Of a stretch of 64,000 bases of DNA, positions 22,003 to 33,581 are shown piece after piece. Within the stretch, counting starts at the first letter, position 1. Each line of letters opens with the position of its first letter. The position numbers and the translations under genes were made by a program. Below the pieces are notes generated by a model, which saw only the letters and a list, made by a program, of their open reading frames with translations, had not been told where the DNA came from and searched no databases. This stretch comes from Ceratopteris richardii (taxonomy: Eukaryota > Streptophyta > Polypodiopsida > Polypodiales > Pteridaceae): positions 91,839,132 to 91,903,131 of the forward strand of contig CM035407.1 of assembly GCA_020310875.1 (NCBI GenBank). The letters are read 5' to 3'.

Positions 22003-23346
22003 TCAATCCACAAAAAGAAGTAGGCCCAAAGCTTTGTAGAAAGCTTCAAAGTTCTCCCTAGCCAAAGCCTTCGTGAAAAGGTCTCCAATGTTCTCCTGCG
22101 TGGGCACATATGCCAAGCTGATCTCCCCAGCAGAGAACCTCTCCCTGACATAATGATAATGCACCTCAATGTGCTTAGTGCGAGTATGGAACACAGGGTT
22201 CCTCCCAACTGCCAAAGCGCTCTGACTGTCAGTGAAGATGATGGTGGTAGAAGACTAACCAAAACCCAAATCAGTCATAAGGTGTCAGAACCACACACAT
22301 TCAACAGTCATTGTGAAAGCTGCCCTATACTCACGACTGCTTCTTGCTCAGCCAAGATGTGCATGAGCTACCAAGCACGAAGCAAAAACCACTAGTGGAC
22401 ACATGAGTGTCATAGAAACCAACCCAATCAAAGTCAAAAAAAGCATGCAAATCTTGCAGTAGTGATCCCCCCTTGGAATAAAACAAACCAAGTAGCCGGG
22501 TACCACTCAACTAGCAAAAGATGCACTTAACCGCCTGCCAATGCTTGACTCTTGGTCAATGCATAAACATGCTCATCTGCGAGACAGCAAACTAAATATC
22601 TGGCCGAGTAATGCATAAGTAAATCAAGCATCCAATAGCGTGTTGATAGAGAACAGCATCAAATGCATCTCCAGCATTGTGAAGACTCAGTCGTAAACCT
22701 ATTTCCATAGGAGTTGCAATAGGTTTACAATCTTCAAGGACAAAATGCTGCAATAATGTGTCAATATATTTCATTTGACATAAAGCCATTCCACCATCAA
22801 CATGCATAAATCAGACATCTCAAATGAGGCATGCAAATCATCCTTAAAATCAGCAATATGCCTCTCATGAGGACCAATGAGCAGCATGTCATCAACATAA
22901 ACCACAATGATCAGAAGTATATCATTACCATGCTTAACATATAAGGTGCTTTGAGTTGGACTATTCTCAAAACCATGTGCAATCATATAGGCATGTATCT
23001 TTTCATACCAAGCACGTGGTGCTTGCTTTAAACCATATAATGCCTTCTTTAACTTGCACACCCGATTCTCATGCCCTTTTTGCACAAAGCATTGGGGTTG
23101 AAAAACATACACTTCTTCATGCAAGTCACCATTCAGAAATGTTGTTTTGATATCCAACTAATGTACATTCCAACCATGATGAGCTGCAAGTGCACAGATG
23201 CTATGAACAGTAGTCATTTGGCAAGTAGGTGCAAAGGTCTCATCAAAATCAATGCCTCTTTCCTGTGCATAACCCTTTTCAACAAGCCTAGCCTTATACC
23301 TGTCAACTGCTCCATCACGTTTACGCTTCAGCTTGTATACCCACTT
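22003..23346 (-). pseudogene. Decayed copia pol, RT to C-terminus
   Basis: On the minus strand it starts abruptly at KWVYKLKRKRDG (about 23344) and runs through [11 protein letters not shown] and [13 protein letters not shown] active-site YVDDMLLIG lies near 22890. The end is VGRNPVFHTRTKHIEVHYHYVRERF and DLFTKALA (22003-22215). Several frameshifts and stops break it, and much of the RNase H middle is unreadable. Nothing upstream of the RT N-terminus is present. It resembles copia C at 16.0-17.9 kb. Confidence 0.85.
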
Positions 23347-23349
23347 TTC

Positions 23350-23752
23350 TCACAAGGAAGGAGATAAGGAAGAGAGCTCACACACACTCTCTCACAATCA
23401 AAGAGAAGCACACAATCAGATTGAGGCAAGGAAGAAATAATCTTCTTCGTCTTCTTCTATTACATAAAAAGAATGTACAAGAATGACCTAAAAACAAGAA
23501 TACAATAAGTGCAATATATAAATATGAGTACATAAGGAAAAACCTAATGTCTACGATGAGTGAGTTGGCAAGGAACAAATGTGCTATCACTCTCGGTAGA
23601 TAAATCTAATAAAGCTCAATGAAGTATTCTTGACATATACCGGCATGACCACTATACATGTCAGAGAAACAGAAAACTGATACATGTCAAAGAAATGAAA
23701 AATTGATACATGTCATCCTAGATCATCACATGTTGAGCTTGATATCTTAACA
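23350..23752 (-). repeat. Probable 3' LTR of copia remnant D
   Basis: On the minus strand, TTGAGGGGGAG precedes TGTTAAGATATC at 23752, the usual polypurine tract and LTR start. The distal end near 23350 is uncertain because I do not see a clear CA end before the neighbouring copia sequence begins. No partner LTR. Confidence 0.5.
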
Positions 23753-23789
23753 CTCCCCCTCAAGCTCAATGCCATGTCCTCTAAGCCAA

Positions 23790-25147
23790 GCATCTTCCAA
23801 AACTTCTTTAGCTTCTCTGTTTCAAGTGCCTTAGTGAAACTATTAGCAATCTTTTCATCTGTTCTCACATAAACAAGATCAATATCACCTATTAATACCT
23901 TCTCTCTGATGAAGTGATAATGTACCTTGATATGCTTTGTTCTAGCATGAAAAACAGGATTTCATGCTAATTGTATATTGTTGAGATTATCACAATAGAT
24001 AGTGATAGGCTTTTGCACTTCCACACCTAAATTTGCAAGTAGCATCTCCAGCCATGATGCCTCACATGCTGCCATTGCAGCACCTCTATACTCAACCTCT
24101 GTACTTGACAAAGCAATAGTAGTTTGCTTCTTATTGCTCCATGTACGAGCTGCACCTCCAAGTGAGAATAGAAAGCCACTAGTAGATCTTCTATCTGGAG
24201 TACTACCAACCCAATCTGCATCGGTGTATCCATGAACCTGCAAATCTACACCAGCTTCATAAAACAATGCATAATCCAAAGTAGCACTCACATAATGTAG
24301 AGTGCACCTCAGAGTATCCAAATATGGCTTCCTTGAAACCTGCATAAACTGACTTTCAAGTCCAACAGTATAGCTTAGATCAGGCCTTGTAATTGTGAGA
24401 TATATAAGACTTCCCACAATTTTCCTGTACATAGTAGCATTTTCCAATGCTTCACTTGATGTAGTATCCAACTTCGAATTCTGATCTAATGGCATATAAA
24501 TTGGCTTACAATCAGCCATACCATACGTTTGAAGCATATTCAAGGCATATTGCCTTTGCAACATCCATATACCTGTTTCTGTATGTATAAACTCAATGCC
24601 CAAGAAGTAGCGCAGCACACCAAGATCTTTCATGTCAAATTCTTGCATAAGAAGTTACTTTACCTCTTTGATGCTTTCTTCATTATCACCACCTACAATC
24701 AAGTCATCAACATAGCCACAATTGTGATGCCATCATCACCCTTCCTTGCATATAGTGAATGATCTGCATCACACATAGAAAACCCAATGGTGGTTAAGTA
24801 ATCAACAATTCTTGCATGCCATGCACGAGGCGCTTGCTTCAGCCCATACAAAGCCTTTTGCAACCTACAAACATATTCTGCATGCTTTGAATCTTCTTAT
24901 CCTTGTGGTTGGTCCATGTATACTTCTTCCTGTAACTCACCATGTAGAAAAGCGTTCTTCACATCCATCTGATGCAAAGTCCATCCTTTTGTTGTAGCTA
25001 ATGCAACAAGTTTTCTGACAGTAGAAATTTTAGCTACAGGGCTCAATGTTTCCTCATAGTCAATGCCATAAGTTTGTGCATATCCTTTTGCTACCAATCG
25101 TGCTTTGTACCTGCTTATGCTACCATATGCATTGTGCTTTACCTTGT
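23790..25147 (-). pseudogene. Decayed copia D pol, RT to C-terminus
   Basis: On the minus strand it begins at [19 protein letters not shown], then [23 protein letters not shown] continues through EFDMKDLGVLRYFLGIEF, with a frameshift at the catalytic YVDD near 24715. RNase H follows (YTDADWVGS, SSTEVEYRG, CDNLNNIQLA), then an in-frame stop before NPVFHARTKHI. Everything upstream of the RT WVYK block is missing. The broken 5' end touches the 29-bp palindromic array at 25149. Confidence 0.85.
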
Positions 25148-25148
25148 A

Positions 25149-25467
25149 TAGAATCGTGTTTTCCACGATTTTGTGATCAAAATTGTGTTTATCATGATTC
25201 AGTGATCAAAATTGTGTTTATCACGATTTTGTGTTCAAATCGTGTTTCCCACGATTTTGTGTTCAAAATAGTGTTTTCCACGATTTTGTGTTCAAAATCG
25301 TGTTTTCCACGATTCTGAAATCAAAATCGTGTTTATCACGATTTTGTGCTCAAAATCGTGTTTTTCATGGTTTTGTGTACAAAATCGTGTTTTTCAGGAT
25401 TCTGAGATCAAAATCGTGTTTATCATGATGTTGTGCTCAAAATCGTGTTTTCCACGATTTTGTTCCC
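25149..25467. repeat. 29-bp tandem array of near-palindromes
   Basis: About 11 head-to-tail units. The start of the CAAAATCG block recurs at 25178, 25207, 25236, 25264, 25293, 25322, 25351, 25380, 25409 and 25438, so the period is 29 with one 28. Each unit contains AAAATCGTG, a short T-rich loop, then CACGATTTT, so each could form a stem of up to nine pairs. There are no unique spacers. It lies at the gag-ward end of the leader of a minus-strand Tat-like element. Confidence 0.92.
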
Positions 25468-25499
25468 AGAAAATCGTGATTGCCACAGTCGTAAATAAC

Positions 25500-27254
25500 A
25501 CGATTTTCTTATGAAAATCGTGTTCTGGGAATCGCGATTTTATTCTTTGTTCAGAGAATCGCGATTTTGTGTCTGACTACAAAATCGCGATTCTGTTCAA
25601 TTTTTTGAAAAATTTTCCAGGTATTGATTTTCAAATTTTATTTCTTCTATAGAATCGCCTTAACTATTTTCTAACATGCAATGAAAGAGTTTTCTAAAAT
25701 CTTTTTATTTTCTTATAGAAACTTCAAAAATCAAAAATCGCGATTCCGTGTTTTTCTACTATTTCCTACTTATTTGTGCTTAATGATCATGAAAATTTAA
25801 GACAATGCAAAAAAATGGTATTGAGGCCCTTTACCTTGCTTGCTTGATTCAACAAACTCTCCAAAACTTTAGCTGCAGAAAGTCGCGATCATGTTCCTGC
25901 TCTCTCTCTCTCTCTCACTCAAAAATTGACTTTTTTCTGAAATTCTAGACTTTTATAGTGTCCACAAAATCGCGATTCTGTACAGTTTTCACTGATTTTC
26001 ACTTTTTCACTTATCCAATTTCATTCTTCAACAACTTTATGGTTTTAATCCTCAAATTCTTAATTTTTCATGATTAATCACTCCCATTAACTTTTGGTAA
26101 AAATCGCGATTTTGTGCCTCTATTCCACTTCTTCCACTTGATACTCAATTCTCTCTGAGTTTTTTGAGCTTGACTTCCTTCACTTATTCAACTCAATGAG
26201 ATCTCTTACAATTACCTTTCTCCAAAAACCCAATTGTACTCAAACTTCCCAAAAAATTTTCTTTTACAGAAAATCGGGATTTTGTGTAGAGAATCGTAAT
26301 TTTCCTGTACTTACTATTTTTTGTAATTTTGAGTATTCTTTTCTCTTGTCTCCCTTTAGTCCCCTTTACCAATTCTAGTTCAACTGTCACTTGCATTTTT
26401 ACATCATAATCACAAAATTATCTAGAAAATCGCGATCCTGTGCAGAGAATCGTGTTTTTTTCTAATTTTCCAGTTTTTGGCAACTTTTTTGCTTTCTTAC
26501 CACCTGGTCTCTTCCACTCTTGTCAAAAAAACTTTAGTCCAACTTCCTAAGGAGAAAATAAATTTGTTTGATTGTTTTTAATGAATTTTATGAATTTTTT
26601 TAGTATTTTGTCCTAAATTAAGGTAAACACTTCACTTAGGGTTTCTTGTTTGGTGATCTATTGATCTTGTGTTCCTTGATTGGTTATACTCTCCTATGAT
26701 TTGGCTATCAAAACAGTTTATGAGCAAAATTTCCCAAAGAAAATTGTGTTAAGAAATGCAAATGTCAATTTTTGCAAAGATAAACTCAAACATTTCTCTT
26801 TTCAAGATGCAATTCAGCTTTTCTCAAGATTATTACTTTGACTTGGCTACAAATGGATCTTCTCTACTTGCATCTAGCTACTTAACTTGATTTTTCCTTA
26901 ATGCAATCTGGTCATCTTCCCAAGATCAACAATTTTGCTTAGTACTTGATCAAAAAGCACTCTACAAATGCAAGAATAGACACATTTTACCTTATCATCA
27001 GCTTTCTTGATTCAGTTTTTCACACACCTGCACTTTACTTCCAAAAAATGATATGAGCAACTATCAATTTGCAAAAATTTCACCCTTATTCTCAAAAGAT
27101 TATCTATTGCTTTCTTTTCTCAAAAGACAAACAAAGAAATCTAACTTTTCATGTTCACATTTCTTTAGTAAAGAGTATTACCTTTTCCATGTGTTCAATA
27201 CCATCACATTACAAGATCCAGCAAGGTCCAACTTCAATGAAGCTTTTGATATAC
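25500..27254 (-). repeat. Tat-like leader rich in AATCGCGATT palindromes
   Basis: Non-coding. ATCGCGAT-centred palindromes recur near 25540, 25557, 25583, 25737, 25967 and 26101, with degenerate ones near 25885, 26273 and 26428. It lies between a tRNA-Asp primer site (27255) and the 29-bp array, so in the element's own minus orientation it is the 5' leader before gag. The stretch 26470-27254 lacks the motif. A similar cluster lies in the plus-strand leader at 34540-35350. Confidence 0.75.
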
Positions 27255-27272
27255 TCCCCGGCAACGGCGCCA
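27255..27272 (-). other. Primer-binding site, tRNA-Asp
   Basis: On the minus strand this reads TGGCGCCGTTGCCGGGGA, complementary to the 3' end of plant tRNA-Asp including CCA. This is the primer site of Tat/Athila-type gypsy elements. It lies five bases after the LTR end at 27278. Confidence 0.9.
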
Positions 27273-27277
27273 AAAAA

Positions 27278-28022
27278 TGTTTGTTATTGATCTTTGGAGT
27301 TGTCCTCTCCAATCATTTAGCATAAAGAATTAACAATACATCTTTATTTGTCAATCCTGGAAGTATACAAGAGACCACAGCCCCTTCTACATGATAGAAT
27401 CCAAGAAATAAGAGAAAACTGGCTGGATTTCTGAGAATAATGAAGATGAAGAGGAATTTCTAGGGTTTGGATTATCTTGAGCAAATCTCCATCATTTTCC
27501 ACAATCTTGGTGTCTAAAGCATGTTATTTTCTCAGCAGAATACAACCATGAAGTCAAAACTCAAAAATGATACCTATAACCTTTAGACGAGACAATCGCG
27601 AGTCTGTAAAATCAGACGATTTTCATCTCCAACACCATCTTTCATCAATTTCTCACTCAACATATCAGCAATCAACTCTCTTCATACATATTCAATAGAA
27701 ACTCACAATAGAAGCTCACAAATCTCCATGGATACACCTAGAATGGACTCACAACTCAAAGAAATCACACAAAAGGCAGACACACGATTTTCTGCAGGAA
27801 ACTCTCTCTATTTGCTTGGATAGCATGGAATACAATTAACCAACCCTCTCATAATAGAGGAAATTGTCTTTTATACATTTTCAAGTGTCCCTTTTCACAC
27901 TTGAAATTTGGTCTTTTCCTCTTCTAATCTAAAAATATGCTATCTAGGAGTTTCCAAAAATTCTAGAAAAATTACATAAGATTCTACTCTACATAAGGAA
28001 GACTCTTCCTTATTCTTACATC
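27278..28022 (-). repeat. 5' LTR of a minus-strand Tat-like element
   Basis: The minus-strand end is AACAAACA at 27278, next to the tRNA-Asp primer site. A minus-strand TATA box (TATAAAAG, 27868-27875) fits an LTR promoter. The proposed start, TGATGTAAG at 28022, is the best TG upstream of the TATA box but has no partner to confirm it. Near its 3' end it shares GGATTGACAA with the LTRs at 33582 and 49916, so the families are related. Gag and pol are missing beyond the leader. Confidence 0.6.
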
Positions 28023-28106
28023 AGTTGCATAAATATTTTTACAAATTTTTGGCATTTTATGATTGTTTTCCTTAAAAAATGCTTCAAAAAATTACTTCTT
28101 CCAACA

Positions 28107-28252
28107 ACATGTTACCAGGAAGTTTACACTTTCTTCCACCCCAAAAAAGTGAACATAACCATAAAGTCGCCAAAAAAAAGTTGCTACATGTTACCAAGAA
28201 GTTTACACTTTCTTCCACCCCAAAAAAAGTGAACGTAGCCATAAAGTCACCG
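28107..28252. repeat. Tandem duplication, 79-bp period
   Basis: ACATGTTACC..AAGTTTACACTTTCTTCCACC..ATAAAGTC occurs at 28107 and again at 28186 with a few changes. Confidence 0.85.
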
Positions 28253-29822
28253 AATCATCATAAAAAGAGAGAGAGAGAGAAAGCCAAAGGAAGCTAAGGA
28301 GGCATAGCACAATAAATCACAGGCTATATAGGCATATTTATGCATTAGTGGAGTTTAGTTAGATTTCCTTGCATGTTATTAGAGAAAGAGCATATTCATA
28401 TTTATGTAGGAAAGAATTTGATCTAAAATAAGCTAAAGATGAAAGATGTCTCTTGAAAATCCTAAATCTTTGTTTATAATCATATTTAAGGTAGATTGTT
28501 TTATGTAAAAGATACAATTTTTTCTTCAAGATGAGAGGAATTAATGCTTAAAACGACTTAATACATTCACTTCCACTTCATATTGATGCTTGTTTGTTTT
28601 CCTTCTTTACATGTTGTCAATGTTGTCTGTTCATTTGCATATATGTTGCCTATTTGTTCATGCATATTCATGTTGCATGTTTCAATTATTTCTTTCATGC
28701 AAATTTTGCTTCACGTCACGTTGTCTACTCATTCATGCATATGATGAATTTTTTCTTCCATGTTCCTTATGTTGCCTGTAAAAGAATTTGATGCCTAGAA
28801 CATTTCGTTTTTCACACATACTAGAGTGGCTCTTTCGGAGGAATCACAAGTTTATAAGTGGGAGAAAATGTCATCGAGATTTTCTCTCCTCTCTCACTCA
28901 TGAAGGCCTACAAGAAACATATTCGGTGAAGGTAGCCAGAATTCGCTGAGAAGTCCAAGATGCATCAAAGATGTCAAAGGGAGTTCACATGCAAACTTTG
29001 GAACAAATCAAGCAAATCCAAGGTAGTGGTCAAAGCTTGTCAAATTTTGGAAATTAGGGCAAAAATTTTAATGTCCCAAAATCACATGAAACTTCATATA
29101 CTTGTAAAGCCTATCAAAGGTAGTCTAAAGCCTCAATTTCACATGTAAATAGATTTTCTAGCACATTGATATGCCATGTGCATTTTGTAAAAAAAAAGTA
29201 ATTTTTCCACTTAGACCCTACAAAATCTTATATAGGAATTTTTGTTAGCCATATGGTTTGCCATGTATAAAGATCATGTGTGGCTACATATTTGTACAAA
29301 TTTTCAAGACTATCAGAGCTTCCTAGACACCTTAATGCCACCTTGCGCCAAATGTAGTCAAACTTATATAAGGGAGAATCAGATGGGAGTTTGTCTACAT
29401 ATTCCTAAAGGAGACCTTTCAAGACATAGCCCTACAAATTTTCATCTTCATCAAAGGATATTTGAAGGTTCAAAGAGAACAAAATCAAATTTTCAAGATC
29501 ACCGTAGTTTCCTACAATAAGGAAATTGAAGGCTTGAAGGGTTGCCATATGGCAAACAATGATTGAACCATGTTGTACGATCAAGATGAGCTCATATTCA
29601 AGGGTGGAGATGCACTAAAGCTTAAATGAAGGAGGATCCATGATTTTTTTCATCAGATAAGCCTTTTTTTATGGTTAAATATTAATAATGCAAAGTTTGT
29701 CTAAAAATAGCAGCTTATCTTATCCAAATGATGTCAGTAGTGATCAGACCGTCCAAATCAGCCCCAAATCTAATGGTGGAGAATGGATGCGCTTAATTTT
29801 TACCCCTTTTCCCTAGATCTCA

Positions 29823-29830
29823 TATAAATA
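29823..29830 (+). promoter_or_regulatory. Possible LTR TATA box
   Basis: TATAAATA follows a pyrimidine-rich stretch and a GATCAGACCGTCC motif about 90 bp upstream, a composition I associate with plant LTR promoters. No LTR boundaries are visible, so this is tentative. Confidence 0.25.
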
Positions 29831-30575
29831 ACCAAGCTTAGCCATCCATTTAATGAATTCAATGGTTGTAATCAAAAGCAGTTGATCCTAGGATTGAGAG
29901 TTGATTTCTCTAGATCCAAGGGCCCAAATTCATTCAAAAAACTATATAGACCCCCCTCCAAACTCCTAAAACATCATTGTTAGGCATCCACAGGGCCCTT
30001 GCTAGCACATGGTTTCTTTGAGATGATCACGCTCAGTTGAGCATGTGAGGATCCAAGGTGGGCTAGTAAGAGCATAATTCCTAGAATCAATTTTTTAGTC
30101 TTCCAATCTAGGACAGGCTCATCTCTTTCTTTGCTCACCCTCAGTGGAGCGTGAGTGAGTTAGAGCTAGTTTTATGAGTCTTAGACTTCTTTACAGACAC
30201 CTTATGGTCCTAGAAAGACATAGGGTCAGTGAAGTGGAACCTATCCTCTTACGTGTGACATTCGTTTGAACTGTCATGGTGAGAGGGTCGTGCGGAACAC
30301 CTTTGACGAGTAGAATGCTTAGCTTGACATTTCACAACATTCATGTATATGTATGACATAACAATATCTTCATTCATGTCTCTTGTCTCTTAGTCTCTTA
30401 TGTTTTTACATGTCTCCTTCTATCTCTTTATATGTGTAAGAAGGCTCCGCAATCATGCATTGAGCCAGTGAGGATGATCCATTGAGATTGAGAGAAAAAG
30501 TTTCTATTCATTTATACATCATGACCCACATGTATTCATACCACTCACAAAAACTCATGCATATGATTCAGTTTT

Positions 30576-30829
30576 GAAAGTGTATAAGAAGCTTCATTCT
30601 TGGACCATTCTTCCTTTCAAAAATTGATTCATGTGTGTGGTTTTCTTTTTTGTTCTCATCATGCATACATCCACAAGAACCCATTCATATGAATTAATTT
30701 CCGAAAGTGTATAAGAAGCGCCATTCTTGGACCATTCTTCCTTTCAAAAATTGATTCATGTGTGTGGTTTTCTTTTTGTTCTCATCATGCATACATCCAT
30801 ATGTTCCCCTTTCATAATCAAATCATGAT
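30576..30829. repeat. Tandem duplication, 127-bp period
   Basis: GAAAGTGTATAAGAAG, then CATTCTTGGACCATTCTTCC, occurs at 30576 and 30703, followed in both by a CATGTGTGTGGTTTTC stretch. The copies are nearly identical. Confidence 0.88.
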
Positions 30830-31733
30830 ATCTCTTCTCCCCATACCCAACTTTATCTTCACCTTCACAATTTTTATCACATAAACCTTCCAAGACTCAC
30901 TAGCTTCATACACTTTGCATGTGTCGTGACTGGACTCGATCCACCCAGATTGTGATCACCTCCACAACATTAGCAATGGATCTCACTTCTTTTCCAGAAC
31001 AGTGTGGATACGACATCTCACCCTGGATGTGTAGCATGATCACATCACCCATGTACTCAAAGGAGCAGAACATCAGAGTGGCCCTTTAGACAGTCCACTA
31101 AGGCATTTCCATGCCGAAGGTGGATACACAAGGCTATAGTATCCAGTGAGTCAAACACTCTAGATCTTCTGCATCCCTCTCCATTTCAACCGAGGCAACC
31201 TATTCAACAAATATGGGTGCCCAAGACTTTGGTGACAGCTCAGTCCAAGTCTCGCCAGCTTTGGATACCTAAGAAAGGTGTAGTTTATACTTCAACTTTA
31301 TTCAGCCCGAAGAAAACCTTATCTATGAGTAATAGGACACCCTACACACCCTCTTTTGTAGATTCCACTTCATCTCTTCCACCCCCCATATTGTATAGAA
31401 ATGGATTCCCAAGACTTCACTCATCATGACAACTCTCAACCAAGCCCATCCCAACTACCGACTTGGTGAAGCTAAACACTTATTGATCACTCCACCGATC
31501 TCCAGCTTGACAAACTCATATCACCACCATCCTTGTAACCTACACTAACTTTGTAGGTATTGTTCATTAGTTTTCAATTGTAAAGCCATGCACCTCACAC
31601 ACTACCACTCACAGTCAAATCATGCACTTCTCACATTCACCTCTTGCATCATTAAAACCATGCACACTGGACAGCAAGCATGTTGTTGGTGGAAAGGAAT
31701 GGAGGTCTCATCTTCTTGGGATCTTGATTATTT

Positions 31734-32729
31734 TCCATGACTAATGTATTTTCCTCTTCACTCTAGCTTAGGTTAATTCACAAGATTTCATCATGCAAGC
31801 AGAAAGTTCCACCAGTGTAGTGCTCGCGGCCTGTAATCGACCTTGCATCTCTTCCATTTGAGAGCATGTTAACAACAATATCGCCAAAGTTCCAAGGTTT
31901 CACAGGACCCATGCCCATTGAAGACCCTCCTCGGGGAAAGATGAAAGTAAACAGCAACGCGCATTGGTTCCAAGGGCTCGCCAGATCACTGGGTGAAGCA
32001 GAATTCATCTATGAAGCCAACCTAGCATACGGAGCAAATGTGTGGCGACAATATCAATTCTTATCACAAGAATTTGAGGACCCTCAGAATAGTGAAGAAC
32101 TCAAGCCTATCTAGCAGCGAGCAGGATTTGCAAACTACTTCAGTGCACCACTCCCTAAACCTGACTTTTATCCGTGTTATTATCTGGTGGCTTCCATAAA
32201 AGAACAAGAGCGAAAGGAGTTGGATCCAATTTCCATGACTAATGTGTTTTCCTCTTCACTCCAGCTTAGGTTCATTCACAAGATTTCATCATGCAAGCAG
32301 AAAGTTCCACCAGTATAGTGCTCAAACGGCTTGTAATCGACCTCGCATCTCTTCCATTTGAGAGCATGTTAACAACAATATCGCCAGAGTTCTAAGGTTT
32401 CACAGGACCATTGCCCATTGAAGACCCTCCTCGGGGAAAGGTGAAAAAAGTAAGCAGCAAGGCGCATTGGTTCCAAGGGCTCGCCAGACCACTAGGCGAA
32501 GCAAAATTCATCTATGAAGCCAACCTGGCATACGGAGCAAATGTGCGGCGACAATATCAATTCTTATCACAAGAATTTGAGGACCCTCAGAATAGTGAAG
32601 AACTCAAGCCTATCTAGCAGCGAGCAGGATTCACAAACTACTTCAGTGCACCACTCCCGAAACTCGACTTTTATCTGTGTTTTTATCTGGTGGCTTCCAT
32701 AAAAGAACAAGACCAAAAGGAGTTGGATC
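31734..32729 (+). repeat. 498-bp tandem duplication
   Basis: The segment beginning TCCATGACTAATG at 31734 repeats at 32232 and runs to about 32729, ending GAGTTGGATCCA in both. It duplicates part of the unknown ORF (PIEDPPRGK, FIYEANLAYGANV, YQFLSQEFEDPQNSEELKPI). The copies differ at scattered positions, so it is not brand new. Confidence 0.9.
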
Positions 32730-33568
32730 CAGCCTTCATCCTACCTTCCTTAGTCAATGACCCTCCCTTCAAGAAGTTCACCTTGTCTTTGGACTTAATC
32801 AGGGCCGCTCTTAAGATCCATGGTAACCATATGCCCACAGAGAAAGAGCGCCTTATCCCAAAGGCTATGAAGCAAAGTGATGTGGACAAATGGCTTGCAA
32901 TCTCAGCCATCATTCCTCAACTCATCACTCCTTTGAGGATATGCCTCCAACATTTTTCTTTTTTGGGATAAGAGCGCTTTACAATCCCCCACAAACATCT
33001 ATGGTTCATATTGTACCTTGCCACCATTGGACCTCAAACGATTGACATTGCCACTTATATCCAGGACCAGCTTTTACTGGCAAGACATCATTGGGAGAAG
33101 AAAAAGGTTATCCATGGTTGTTGTGCCCTCACACGCATTATCTATATATGTTTGGCTTATGATATTGCTATTGAGAGAGCCCTTCCAGCAGCATAGTTAC
33201 AACAATACAAAGGCTCAAAGAAAACCATGCGACCTCCCAATGTTAGAAGAGTAAAGTGCATGCATGGCACAATCCCCTGCTTACAAGTTTCGGAATTGCC
33301 TTCACCACAGCCCACACCCAAGAGCTCCCCACAATGACCTCTAGTTCAACTGCAGCTAAGTGTTCCACCACTCCGTGTCTGCTTGAATCGCTCTGCTACC
33401 ATGCATGAGGTTTCATAGGCAGCGACCGCTGTTCCTACCACCATCGTGATCATGACCACCACTACTGTTGAAGCTCTCGTAGCGACCTCTATGTTTGTCT
33501 CTGATTCTTTTACTGTTGGAACTCAAGGTCAAGCACAAGCATCAAAGTGCATCAAAGAGATGGACACA
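31734..33568 (+). pseudogene. Decayed 3' ORF of an upstream gypsy element, function unknown
   Basis: Broken frames give a protein I do not recognise. Visible pieces are PKFQGFTGPMPIEDPPRGK (twice, because of the 498-bp duplication), FEDPQNSEELKPI, PPFKKFTLSLDLIRAALKIHG, SDVDKWLAISAIIPQLITPL, LATIGPQTIDIATYIQDQLLLARHHWEKKK and a tail around GVSRELQEAYVKFLEES. It ends at a polypurine tract and LTR, which is where Tat-lineage elements carry an extra ORF after pol. That position is the only clue to its nature. It does not resemble the 3' ORF inside gypsy element 1 (47.8-49.9 kb), although both precede related LTRs. Confidence 0.5.
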
Positions 33569-33581
33569 CAAGAAGAGGGAG

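Larger units (their letters stand above)
28023..31733. other. Unassigned repeat-rich region
   Basis: No recognisable coding domain over most of this stretch. It holds two local duplications, a short GA tract at 28267-28281, and an LTR-promoter-like segment around 29750-29850. Around 31170-31430 one open frame contains QIWVPKTLV and RQLWIPKKG, a repeated W-hydrophobic-PK pattern I cannot assign. The downstream neighbour is the 3' ORF at 31734, so part of this may be internal sequence of that element. Confidence 0.4.

Noticed and set aside
25149-25467. CRISPR-like array
   Set aside because: Units are contiguous with no unique spacers, the setting is plant nuclear DNA, and no cas genes are present.
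27250-27275. 3' end of a tRNA-Asp gene
   Set aside because: Only the last 18 nt match, CCA is encoded, and an LTR end lies five bases away. It is a primer-binding site.
29242-29520. 92-codon open frame that might be a host gene
   Set aside because: No recognisable domain, no supporting context, and the surrounding DNA is repeat-like.
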